NCBI GenBank assembly: GCA_013151025.1
Contig: JAADJC010000096.1
Coordinates: 1 to 34,213, forward strand
DNA: 34,213 nt
Origin: Acidobacteriota bacterium
Lineage (GTDB): Bacteria > Acidobacteriota > Holophagae > Thermotomaculales > Thermotomaculaceae
Reading direction: 5' to 3'
How positions within the stretch are numbered: position 1 is the stretch's first letter; the number at the start of each line of letters is the position of its first letter. The notes beneath the pieces are model-generated. The model searched no databases, was not told the DNA's origin, and was given only the letters and a program-made list of their open reading frames with translations. The position numbers and the translations under genes were made by a program. Shown here piece by piece: positions 16,742 through 24,279 of this stretch.

Positions 16742-17491
16742 TCAGAGAACAATTTCTTCACCGTCTGCCAGTACATGCACATCTAATCCCTTGATTTCCT
16801 CACGAATCTGATCCGAAAACTGAGGTTTCAGATGATAAATGAAGATATCGGCCCCACTTCCAAGCTTTTTCAGTTCCCCTTCCAGCATGGAACCGGAGAG
16901 GTGGTGGCTGATCACTGCCAGGTTTTCCATGGAAGCCGGAAAAGAACACTCAGTCACAAGCGCTTTCAAGGCAGACTGTCTGCTCAACCAATCCCAGACC
17001 TCATCTGTCTCCCCGGTGTCCGAGGTGTACGCAAACCCTATATCCCCTTTCTGAATGTAGCACCCCGCACTGCCGTCAATATGGTTGACAGGCAATGGGG
17101 TCAGACGATATTCCCCTACTTTGATTTCCTGATAATAATCAATCTCTCTGTACACAAGTGCCGGATTGTCAACAGATGGGATACCCTCAAAGTCTGGCCA
17201 GATGATTCCATTGAATACATGATTCCTGAGATGACAAATCGTCGTTTCAGTCGCATAAACAGTTACAGATTTTCCATACAGTGCCTTGTTGTCCACAAGC
17301 AGAGGCAACTCCCCGATATGATCCATATGCACATGAGAAATAAATATATCTTTAATCTCAAGTTGCTCAGATAATCCCAGCCCGGTACACACGGAACCAC
17401 AATCCAGAGCCAGCACCCGGTCTACGACAAAGGTAGTCAGCAGATTCCGGATAGTTTTTCCACCGGAGGTGCCCACCGCCCTAATCTTCAT
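16742..17491 (-). CDS. Metallo-beta-lactamase-fold hydrolase, class II cyclic-nucleotide phosphodiesterase-like
   Basis: A 249-residue protein starting MKIRAVGTSGG, with the metal-binding signature SHVHMDHIGELP (HxHxDH) near residue 70, a further His in PLPVNHIDG near 150, YTSDTGETDEVW supplying the bridging Asp, and a late His in YHLKPQF. The first-strand motif and spacing resemble class II cAMP phosphodiesterases more than lactamases; RNase Z-like activity is an alternative. ATG at 17491 is chosen because GGGAGG lies 7 bases upstream. It overlaps the HD-GYP gene by 11 bases, suggesting linked nucleotide-second-messenger turnover. No signal peptide is seen, so it is cytoplasmic. Confidence 0.75.
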   Translation of the reverse strand: MKIRAVGTSGGKTIRNLLTTFVVDRVLALDCGSVCTGLGLSEQLEIKDIFISHVHMDHIGELPLLVDNKALYGKSVTVYATETTICHLRNHVFNGIIWPDFEGIPSVDNPALVYREIDYYQEIKVGEYRLTPLPVNHIDGSAGCYIQKGDIGFAYTSDTGETDEVWDWLSRQSALKALVTECSFPASMENLAVISHHLSGSMLEGELKKLGSGADIFIYHLKPQFSDQIREEIKGLDVHVLADGEEIVL

Positions 17492-18578
17492 GGATTTCCT
17501 CCCGCTGAATCCTCCTGAGAAAAGCATCCACCATTTCCGGGTCAAATTGACTTCCAGACATCCTTTTTAATTCACCGATCGCCGCCTCAGTGTCCAATCC
17601 TCTCCTGTAAGGCCGATCCGTTGTCATGGCATCATAGGTATCGGCAACCGCTATAATCCTGGCAAACAGTGGAATCTCATACCCCTTCAAGCCCTTGGGA
17701 TATCCATTTCCGTCCATTTTTTCATGGTGATAGAGAATTCCTCCCACCACATTACTCAGAGAGTGTATTTTTTCCACGATTTCAGCTCCGAAAACAGTGT
17801 GCTGTTTCATGGTTTCAAATTCTCCACTGCCGAGAGGGCCATTCTTATTCAGAATGTTGTCCCGAATCCCAATCTTCCCAATGTCGTGCAGAATCCCGGA
17901 AAGTGCCAGCCATTTTTTCTCAGCACCGGGAAGCTTGATTTCCTCTGCAATCCACATTGCATATCGAGTTACCCGCCGGGTATGCCCCGCAGTATATCTA
18001 TCTCGCTTTTCAATCGCATCCGCCAGTGCCAGTGCTGTTTCCATAAAAGTCTGCTCCAGCTCCTTGAACAGCTTCGCGTTTACCAACGCCGTAGCAATGG
18101 GAATACACATCATTTCCACTGAGCGCATATCACGACCCGTAAACACACCACCGTTCTTCTTGTTTACCAGCTGAACTACCCCCACCACCTTCTCTCGAAA
18201 CAATAGTGGAACAGAGAGAATAGATTTTGTCTGAAAATGGGTTCTTTCATCCACCTTAACAGACCAGAGCTGAGAGTTTTCAGCATCTTCAATGATAACA
18301 GAGGCCGCTGTTTTTGCAGTGTGACCTACGACACCTTCTCCGACTTTCAGGCGAATTTCTTCCACACTTTTCTGCTCGCCCCCACTGAATACCCGAAAAA
18401 AGAGCTCTTTTTTCTGCTCATCCAATTCCCAGATAGAACTCCTCTCCGCTTCCAGCGTTTCTTCCAGATAGGACATGGCATTGAGAAGAATAAAATCCAG
18501 CTCCAGAGAAGCATTCAACTTTTCCCAGATGGTCAACAATCTTTCATAAAAATTCGGGTCTGGACCCTCAATCTTCAT
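17481..18578 (-). CDS. GAF-domain HD-GYP phosphodiesterase
   Basis: A 365-residue cytoplasmic signalling protein. A GAF sensor domain spans roughly residues 15-170 (SSIWELDEQKKELFFRV..., KSILSVPLLFREKVVGVVQLVNK). The HD-GYP domain follows, with HTRRVTRYA, the metal motif GILHDIGKIGI, HHEKMDGNGYPKGLKG and ADTYDAMTTDRPYR all intact. HD-GYP enzymes hydrolyse cyclic di-GMP (some act on cGAMP), so it should be active. ATG at 18578 (MKIEGPDPNF) overlaps the upstream gene by 11 bases; GTG at 18605 is a longer alternative. Neither start has a good Shine-Dalgarno site, so translational coupling is likely. Confidence 0.92.
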   Translation of the reverse strand: MKIEGPDPNFYERLLTIWEKLNASLELDFILLNAMSYLEETLEAERSSIWELDEQKKELFFRVFSGGEQKSVEEIRLKVGEGVVGHTAKTAASVIIEDAENSQLWSVKVDERTHFQTKSILSVPLLFREKVVGVVQLVNKKNGGVFTGRDMRSVEMMCIPIATALVNAKLFKELEQTFMETALALADAIEKRDRYTAGHTRRVTRYAMWIAEEIKLPGAEKKWLALSGILHDIGKIGIRDNILNKNGPLGSGEFETMKQHTVFGAEIVEKIHSLSNVVGGILYHHEKMDGNGYPKGLKGYEIPLFARIIAVADTYDAMTTDRPYRRGLDTEAAIGELKRMSGSQFDPEMVDAFLRRIQREEIHED

Positions 18579-19353
18579 AATCGCGGTACCAACCAGGCAA
18601 CGCACCGGAACTGCGGGCCTCTTCCAACAGTTTTTCCTTATCCTCTTTTATCTTCTGAAGGCTCAATTTTGCCTTATCAATCAACTTCTGCAACTCCTGA
18701 ATCTTGCCTGTCAGGCTTCTTTTCTCCAGTTCACTATCTGTTTGAATCCGTCTGGAAGTCATTGCGTTCATCTTGAACTGCATCTTTTTCAGGTCCTTGA
18801 GAACCCCTGCCTGAAGTTCCATATTCTCCTGAAATTTTCCACGCCAAAACTCTTCTGACCGCCCCTTATCATCTACAGGGCCTGGTGATTCGTTATTTCC
18901 CTCAACAGTGAAGGCGTTGGCGGTTCGATCCTTTTCCTGCCGTAAGTCTTCTGCGGCTTTTGATTCCATCTCTTCATCGGCCACCACTCCCATGACCCCT
19001 TTCTTCACTGTCTCATTGGTAATTACCAGCGGCACCTTATGCTTTCCAGTTTTCGGTACTGGAATTACCGGTATGACTTTACGGACAGTATCCGATACAA
19101 CTTGTCGAACCGGAATACCCTGCTTTTTCGGAATCAATTTTTTCCGGTTTGCCACTTCAGTCGCATTCCGATCCACAAAACGAACAGAGAAAATGATCTT
19201 CTTCCCTTTTACCGTCTCCGCAGTCACCTGTTTACCGGAAAGGTCCGGCTTTTTTGCCAATTCCAATACCGCACCATTTTTCAGAACCAGTTTATACGCG
19301 CCAAAGGCCGGTACCATCATGCAAAACATCAAGAAAACAACCAATTGTTTCAT
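18568..19353 (-). CDS. Exported coiled-coil protein of unknown function
   Basis: A 261-residue protein with a signal peptide (MKQLVVFLMFCMMVPAFGAYK). A short beta region follows (YKLVLKNGAVLELAKKPDLSGKQV..., reminiscent of small SHD1/SH3-like domains), then a low-complexity linker, a C-terminal coiled coil (about residues 180-250: LEKRSLTGKIQELQKLIDKAKLSL...) and the end motif GALPGWYRDYED. I do not recognise a named family. GGAGGG lies 6 bases before the ATG at 19353, so the longer upstream start is not used. It heads the operon with the GAF-HD-GYP and phosphodiesterase-like genes, which could make it an envelope partner of that signalling pair; that is inference. Confidence 0.75.
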   Translation of the reverse strand: MKQLVVFLMFCMMVPAFGAYKLVLKNGAVLELAKKPDLSGKQVTAETVKGKKIIFSVRFVDRNATEVANRKKLIPKKQGIPVRQVVSDTVRKVIPVIPVPKTGKHKVPLVITNETVKKGVMGVVADEEMESKAAEDLRQEKDRTANAFTVEGNNESPGPVDDKGRSEEFWRGKFQENMELQAGVLKDLKKMQFKMNAMTSRRIQTDSELEKRSLTGKIQELQKLIDKAKLSLQKIKEDKEKLLEEARSSGALPGWYRDYED

Positions 19354-19414
19354 CGTCTCCCTCCTGAAAATGAACAGCAATAACAACTGTCCCCCATTCA
19401 ATTATTCTGCAATT

Positions 19415-19423
19415 ATTGTACCA
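19415..19423 (-). promoter_or_regulatory. Possible extended -10 promoter of the HD-GYP operon
   Basis: On the minus strand TGGTACAAT forms an extended -10 element about 60 bases before the ATG at 19353. No good -35 is seen at the usual distance, which is compatible with an extended -10 promoter. It lies in the spacer shared with the divergent M1 peptidase gene. Confidence 0.4.
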
Positions 19424-19518
19424 TACTCCTGACCTGTACACGCTTTCCACCTCTCCCATCTGAAACTTTCAATGGGAATACTCGTATTATTTATCATAAA
19501 AAGTCTGGGGGGATTTTC

Positions 19519-21470
19519 ATGAAAAAACTGCTACTTATCCTGATGGCGGTCAGCTTGCCGGTATTGGCACTGGATTACAACATTTCCATCACACTGGATC
19601 CCAAAGGAAAAAAGATTTCCGGTACCGAAACCATTGTCTGGCAAAACACCAGCAATGCCACTACCGAAATTTTACCGCTCCACCTCTACATGAACGCCTT
19701 TTCCAACAATCGTTCTGTTTTTGCTGTAGAGTCCGGTGGAAAACACCGGGGAGGGGAAACCGCATGGACACGAAAGAAACAAAGGGATTCGGATACTGCA
19801 AAATTACCGGGTTGACACTGAACGGGGAAAATGCGATGGGAAAATTCCATTACATCTCTGATGTTCCAAATCCTGAATCCTTTGGCATTTTCTGGAAGGA
19901 TGAGGTTTCTAAAGATGTACGGCCAGACAGAACCATCGGCCTTATCCAACTTCCCGAGCCATTGAACCCTGGTGAAAGTATCATACTGAAAATCGAATTT
20001 GAAACCAAATTTCCCCGGGTTTTTGCCAGAACTGGATACTGGCAGACATTTTTCATGGCAGGCCAGTGGTTTCCGAAAATGGCTGTTTTTCAAGGAGAAA
20101 AGGGATGGAATTGTCATTTGTTCCACTACCGAAGTGAATTTTTTGCAGATTTCGCCCACTACAAAGTCGCTTTGACTGTTCCGAAAGATTATGTGGTCGG
20201 TTCGACCGGCTACCTGAAAAATGAAACCACAACCGGCAATACAAAGACTCTGACTTTTGAAGTAGACAATGTCCATGATTTTGCATGGACGGCATGGAAC
20301 CACTGGAAAGTGGCCACGGATCAGTGGAAGCACGTCAAATTATTTCTCCTCTATCCCCCGGGACATGAAAAAACCGTGCATCGCCAGTTTGAAGCACTGA
20401 AAGCCGCTTTTTCCGGTTACGCGGAACTCTGTGGAGAAGACTACCCCTACAAGAAATTCACCCTGGTGGATCCGCCGATGCAGGCATCCGGTGCCGGTGG
20501 TATGGAATACCCCATGCTGGTCACCGGAATGTTCCCTTCCACACTGACTCCCGCAGGGATTCGCATTCCGGAAACAGTCATTGTGCATGAATTTGGACAT
20601 AATTATTTCTACGGTATGCTGGCATCCAATGAGTTTGAGGATGCCTGGATGGACGAAGGCATGAACTCATTCGGTACCGCCTACGCCATGAATCGCCATT
20701 ACAAGTATGATCTGGATTTTCCTTTTCTTAAAATGGACGGTTTTGACGAAGCAAGGATGGGATTTGGCACCTACAAGGGCCCGGATTTCCCCGGAAAAGC
20801 CGCTTGGGAGTTCTCCCCCGGCGGCGGATACAGCAATTTGAGCTACAACAAACCCACCATCTACTTTCGTACACTGGAGAATATGCTGGGAAAAGAAAAG
20901 TTCCTTCAGATATTTCACACCTACTTTGCCAGATTCAAATTCAAGCATCCCGCCCCGGAAGATTTCCTGGGAATCGTGAAAGAGGTCGGTGGGGATCAGG
21001 CGGAAGATTTTATTCGCAGAATGCTTTATACCCGTGACAAGATTGATTACGCAGTCACAGAAGCCACCTCCGGGAAAATACCCCGTTTTGTCGGATTGAA
21101 AGCCTTTCAACCGGTTCCGGACGCGAAAAAGAATAAGAAAAAAGACAAAACCAGATATCAGAACACAATCACGGTGGAAAACAGGGGAAATTTCCAATTC
21201 CCCGTTACTGTAGTCGCCACACTGAAAGACGGCTCAAAACAGGAATTCAAATGGGACGGCAAAAACGGATGGCATCGTTTTGAATTTGAAAGCGCATCCC
21301 CGATGACCGTGGCGATTGTGGATCCGGATCGGATATATGCCTGTGATGTTTCCCTCAAAAACAACGCAGTCACACTGGAGCCACGAACCGGCGGCAGCAT
21401 GAACAAACTGGCACTGACCATCTCTCAGATAATTCAGATGGTTTTCAACGTCACTTCTCTGGCCATTTAG
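19519..21470 (+). CDS. M1-family-like metallopeptidase, secreted, frameshifted
   Basis: A secreted zinc metallopeptidase related to aminopeptidase N. The first frame (19519-19815) has a signal peptide (MKKLLLILMAVSLPVLA) and an M1-type N-terminal beta domain up to NRSVFAVESGGKHRG. The remainder is in the frame beginning at 19764. It contains the GAMEN-like GAGGMEYP, the zinc motif HEFGHN and the downstream third ligand in WMDEGMNSF (HExxH-18-E pattern). Adding one base in the GGGGAGGGGAAA region (19748-19759) restores a single protein of about 650 aa. GGGGGG precedes the ATG. Whether the cell makes the whole protein depends on whether the indel is real. Confidence 0.88.
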
Positions 21471-21479
21471 GAGGCACCC

Positions 21480-22244
21480 ATGAATGCATTGAAATCTGTC
21501 CTGAGAAAACACAAGCTCGTCACCATACTATATCTTCAGGAACTGGCCCTTTTCTTTATCATCTTCATTCCGCTAACCATCTGGTTTCATTCTCAAACCT
21601 CCCGCAACTATTTCGGTACTACTTTTACTGTGGATATTTTCCCGGAAGTCCTTGCAAAAGGCGGTGCGCCAGTTGTTGCCGCAATCTTTATTATACTGAC
21701 TTTCCTTCTCTTTATTTTATTCAGAATTTATCTCATGGGAGGAATTTTTGACAGCCTCATGGGGAAATATAGCGGATTCCCCCATCTGATGTCCGAAAGC
21801 GCCAGACATTTCCCCCGATTTCTGTTACTGTTCTTTGTTTACGGCATACCGTTACTGATACTTTCCGCAATATTTTCCAAACTTACCGGATCTGTGGCCA
21901 GCCACTCACCCGACCAGAGCATGCCGGTAACCATGATGATCATTAATCGCGTAATCGCCCTTCTCCTCTCAATCCTGTTCTCCTTCTGGCACACATGTGC
22001 CCGGTTCAAAACCATCATAAGCGGCAAAACAAAAATCAGTTTCTGCATAAAGGGAAAGCATTTTCTGTGGTTTGCCGGTTACCAGATTGTTTCAGTAATT
22101 TTCCTCTTTGTCTTTGCGGGTCTCAGCGTGATTCTGCTGACAAAATCCGGTACAGGTCTCATGATTGCCGGCTTCCTGTCCATGCAAATTGGACTTTACG
22201 GGCGGAACCTGTTCAAACTGGCATCATATAAAGTGGTAAGCTGA
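21480..22244 (+). CDS. Polytopic membrane protein of unknown function
   Basis: A 254-residue protein with about five to six hydrophobic segments (near residues 20-36, 63-86, 110-130, 155-172, 195-220 and 222-240) and no catalytic motif I recognise. The overall plan resembles integral membrane proteins of DUF-type families with repeated helices. It begins 9 bases after the M1 peptidase stop with AGGAGG 6 bases upstream of the ATG, so the two are co-transcribed. It could anchor or assist the peptidase, but nothing in the sequence shows that. Confidence 0.72.
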   Translation: MNALKSVLRKHKLVTILYLQELALFFIIFIPLTIWFHSQTSRNYFGTTFTVDIFPEVLAKGGAPVVAAIFIILTFLLFILFRIYLMGGIFDSLMGKYSGFPHLMSESARHFPRFLLLFFVYGIPLLILSAIFSKLTGSVASHSPDQSMPVTMMIINRVIALLLSILFSFWHTCARFKTIISGKTKISFCIKGKHFLWFAGYQIVSVIFLFVFAGLSVILLTKSGTGLMIAGFLSMQIGLYGRNLFKLASYKVVS

Positions 22245-22283
22245 AAAAAGAAAAGGCTGAGTGTCAGGCAAGAGTCAGAATAT

Positions 22284-22303
22284 CCCGGAAGGGACTGATT
22301 CTT
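22284..22303 (+). terminator. Weak candidate terminator after the M1 operon
   Basis: CCC-GGAA-GGG forms a short hairpin with a GNRA loop, partly extended by CAG...CTG flanks with an internal loop, followed by ATTCTTTTTC. The stem is short and the call is tentative. Confidence 0.3.
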
Positions 22304-22368
22304 TTTCTAACACCCACTCGCACTTTCACTTGCACGCCCCGAAAGAGAAACACGAAGGGGAAAAGAGG

Positions 22369-22397
22369 TTGACAAAGTGTCGAACCGACACTATTAT
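22369..22397 (+). promoter_or_regulatory. Strong promoter with embedded palindrome
   Basis: TTGACA (22369-22374) and TATTAT (22392-22397) are spaced by 17 bases. The spacer is almost filled by a perfect inverted repeat, AGTGTCG-AAC-CGACACT (22376-22392), a likely repressor site since occupancy would block RNA polymerase. Transcription should start near 22404-22405, at the first base of the downstream hairpin. Confidence 0.8.
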
Positions 22398-22403
22398 AGG
22401 TAT

Positions 22404-22453
22404 CAGGTAGAAATACCTCCTTGCAATTGGCAGGTTTAACCTGCCTTTTTTTT
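22404..22453 (+). ncRNA. Candidate ~50-nt RNA or leader attenuator with anti-Shine-Dalgarno sequence
   Basis: The predicted transcript begins with a hairpin AGGTA-GAAA-TACCT (22405-22418, GNRA loop). It then exposes ACCTCCTT (22415-22422), the exact complement of a full Shine-Dalgarno sequence, and ends in a terminator hairpin with eight Ts. It could be a free small RNA that binds ribosome binding sites, or the 5' leader of the gene at 22468. The CCTCCTT can also pair, with one G-U, with that gene's own AAGGGG (22458-22463). No known RNA family was recognised. Confidence 0.45.
22429..22453 (+). terminator. Intrinsic terminator inside the leader of the solenoid gene
   Basis: GGCAGG-TTTAA-CCTGCC followed by an unbroken run of eight Ts lies between the promoter at 22369 and the ATG at 22468. 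Any transcript from that promoter must pass it, so it acts as an attenuator, as the end of a small RNA, or as a terminator for read-through from the upstream genes. Confidence 0.85.
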
Positions 22454-22467
22454 ATAAAAGGGGTCAT

Positions 22468-24228
22468 ATGAATCTTTTAAACGCATTGACAGAACAAGAA
22501 AAGTCTTATTTTCTGCTACTTAACTCCATGCGCAAACAGGATCCCAATGAAAAAGAATTCTCTTTTGTCCAGACCATCGTCCAGTTCTCATCCTCCCCCA
22601 TTTTGCTTTCGCTTATCGTTTCCTGTCCCAAGTGGTATCACACTATAGAAATAAAAGAAGCGCTCAGCGAAAATGATGTTATCCCAGCAAACTTCGGAAG
22701 CTATCTCCGTAAGGTTCTGGGTGTGGTCGACATGTTCCGCGAACTGAGCGCAACAGACAACGCCGCCAAGACCCAACTGATGGAAGAAGCACGGACCGAA
22801 ATTACCGGCCTTCGGGAAACAGACCGTGAGTTTCTTAAGAAGCTCCTTTCCGAAAAGGTGGAATATGGCCCCTGTGACGAACCGGATGAAGCCTTTGAGC
22901 TGCGGGTAGAGCGTACCCATCAGGAACTTTTCCTCACTGACCAATCCTTTTCCTTCACGGCAATGACAGCAGAAGAAAAAATATTGAAAGCACAAAACTC
23001 TACAGACTCCAAAGAACTCCAAGCTCTGCTTTGGGATGGACATCCTGAAGTTTGTGAGGCTGCAATTAAGAACCGTTACCTGGCCGATGGTGAACTTCTA
23101 ACCACCGCGATTCAACTGGAAAACCCTGAAACACTGAAAGCCGTCTATAATTTCCCCCGTTGGTTTTTCAAAGATGATGCGCGTCTTCAACTTCTCGAAA
23201 ATCCCGCATTACCGGACAATATCAGGACTGCAATTTCCACAAGCCGGGAAATTGTTCAACTTTTCGAGAAACTCTCAAAACTCAAACACAATGTCGGAGA
23301 ACGGAACAGCACCGCCATTGAAATTGCTGAAAAATTGAAACAAGTGCCGGAGTTGGAACTTCAGTACATCACAATTTCGGTCAAACGCAGATGGCCGTCA
23401 TTGCTCAGTATCATCAAAGCCTTTTACCACTTCACACAGAAGCGTTCCGCATCCGGAAAACCTGCCTCAATGGTATTTGAAGAGACAGAAAAACTCTCTT
23501 CAAGCACTATGGGACAACTGATTCAAATCGCCGCAAGCACTGAAGATGAAAAAGAAATCACGATATTGTTACAACATCAGAACCTCAACATTTTCCGAAA
23601 CCTGCTGCAGAATCCCGCAATGACTGAAGCCCTGCTGGGAAGCGTCATTCATACCATGAGCGCCGAAAAACTGATAATCCTGGATCACAGCCGCTGGGCA
23701 AAACTTCATGGCATCCGGAACCGTATGATTCACAATCCCAATCTGCCCGGAAACAAGGCATTGGCTATCACATCTCAACTGGAAACGATGAAAGACCTCC
23801 TTGACGTTCTCAGGGATAAAAAAATAAAATCAGTTGAGGTCAAGAACCAGGCGTTCTCCCAATTGAGCCATCAATTTTCGCAGTTGTCGGTGGATAGCAA
23901 AATATCAATCATCCTGGATACAAATGGAGAAATCTTCAGAGAGCTCTGGGGCATCATCTTCCGTGACGAAGATCTGCTGAAAGGCCTGGTGGAAAACAAA
24001 TCCGCATCTCCGGAAATCCTCTCCCGCATCATTCATTCCCGCTTGACTCCTTTGCCCATAATCAACCGAATCATTGAATTAAAACTCTGTCTTGATAATA
24101 CCGGAGTGGTACTGGAATTTTTCAACAACCCGAAGGTGACCCCGGAAATTCTGCAAGCTCTCACAGAGTCTGTGGATGATGCCACCCGTGAACACCTGAG
24201 GTCCCGTGGCCTGATTCAGGATTCTTAA
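22468..24228 (+). CDS. Alpha-solenoid repeat protein with NP-type repeats, unknown function
   Basis: A 586-residue, almost wholly helical cytoplasmic protein with no signal peptide. Recurrent helix-turn-helix units share a short motif of the form xNPxxxP/T: LENPALPDN near residue 243, LQNPAMTEALL near 380, IHNPNLPGNK near 420, VENKSASPEIL near 510 and FNNPKVTPEIL near 552. A related unit, LLWDGHPEVCEAAIKN, lies near 187. This resembles leucine-rich-variant or HEAT-like scaffolds that bind proteins or RNA. No enzyme motif is visible. AAAAGGGG precedes the ATG by 4-5 bases, and the leader holds a terminator. A GT-C/TPR gene follows after 51 bases, so co-expression is likely. Confidence 0.75.
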   Translation: MNLLNALTEQEKSYFLLLNSMRKQDPNEKEFSFVQTIVQFSSSPILLSLIVSCPKWYHTIEIKEALSENDVIPANFGSYLRKVLGVVDMFRELSATDNAAKTQLMEEARTEITGLRETDREFLKKLLSEKVEYGPCDEPDEAFELRVERTHQELFLTDQSFSFTAMTAEEKILKAQNSTDSKELQALLWDGHPEVCEAAIKNRYLADGELLTTAIQLENPETLKAVYNFPRWFFKDDARLQLLENPALPDNIRTAISTSREIVQLFEKLSKLKHNVGERNSTAIEIAEKLKQVPELELQYITISVKRRWPSLLSIIKAFYHFTQKRSASGKPASMVFEETEKLSSSTMGQLIQIAASTEDEKEITILLQHQNLNIFRNLLQNPAMTEALLGSVIHTMSAEKLIILDHSRWAKLHGIRNRMIHNPNLPGNKALAITSQLETMKDLLDVLRDKKIKSVEVKNQAFSQLSHQFSQLSVDSKISIILDTNGEIFRELWGIIFRDEDLLKGLVENKSASPEILSRIIHSRLTPLPIINRIIELKLCLDNTGVVLEFFNNPKVTPEILQALTESVDDATREHLRSRGLIQDS

Positions 24229-24279
24229 AGATGAAGTCGCCTGACCTTCATCCCGTATTGAACCGGAGTTTTCACAGCA

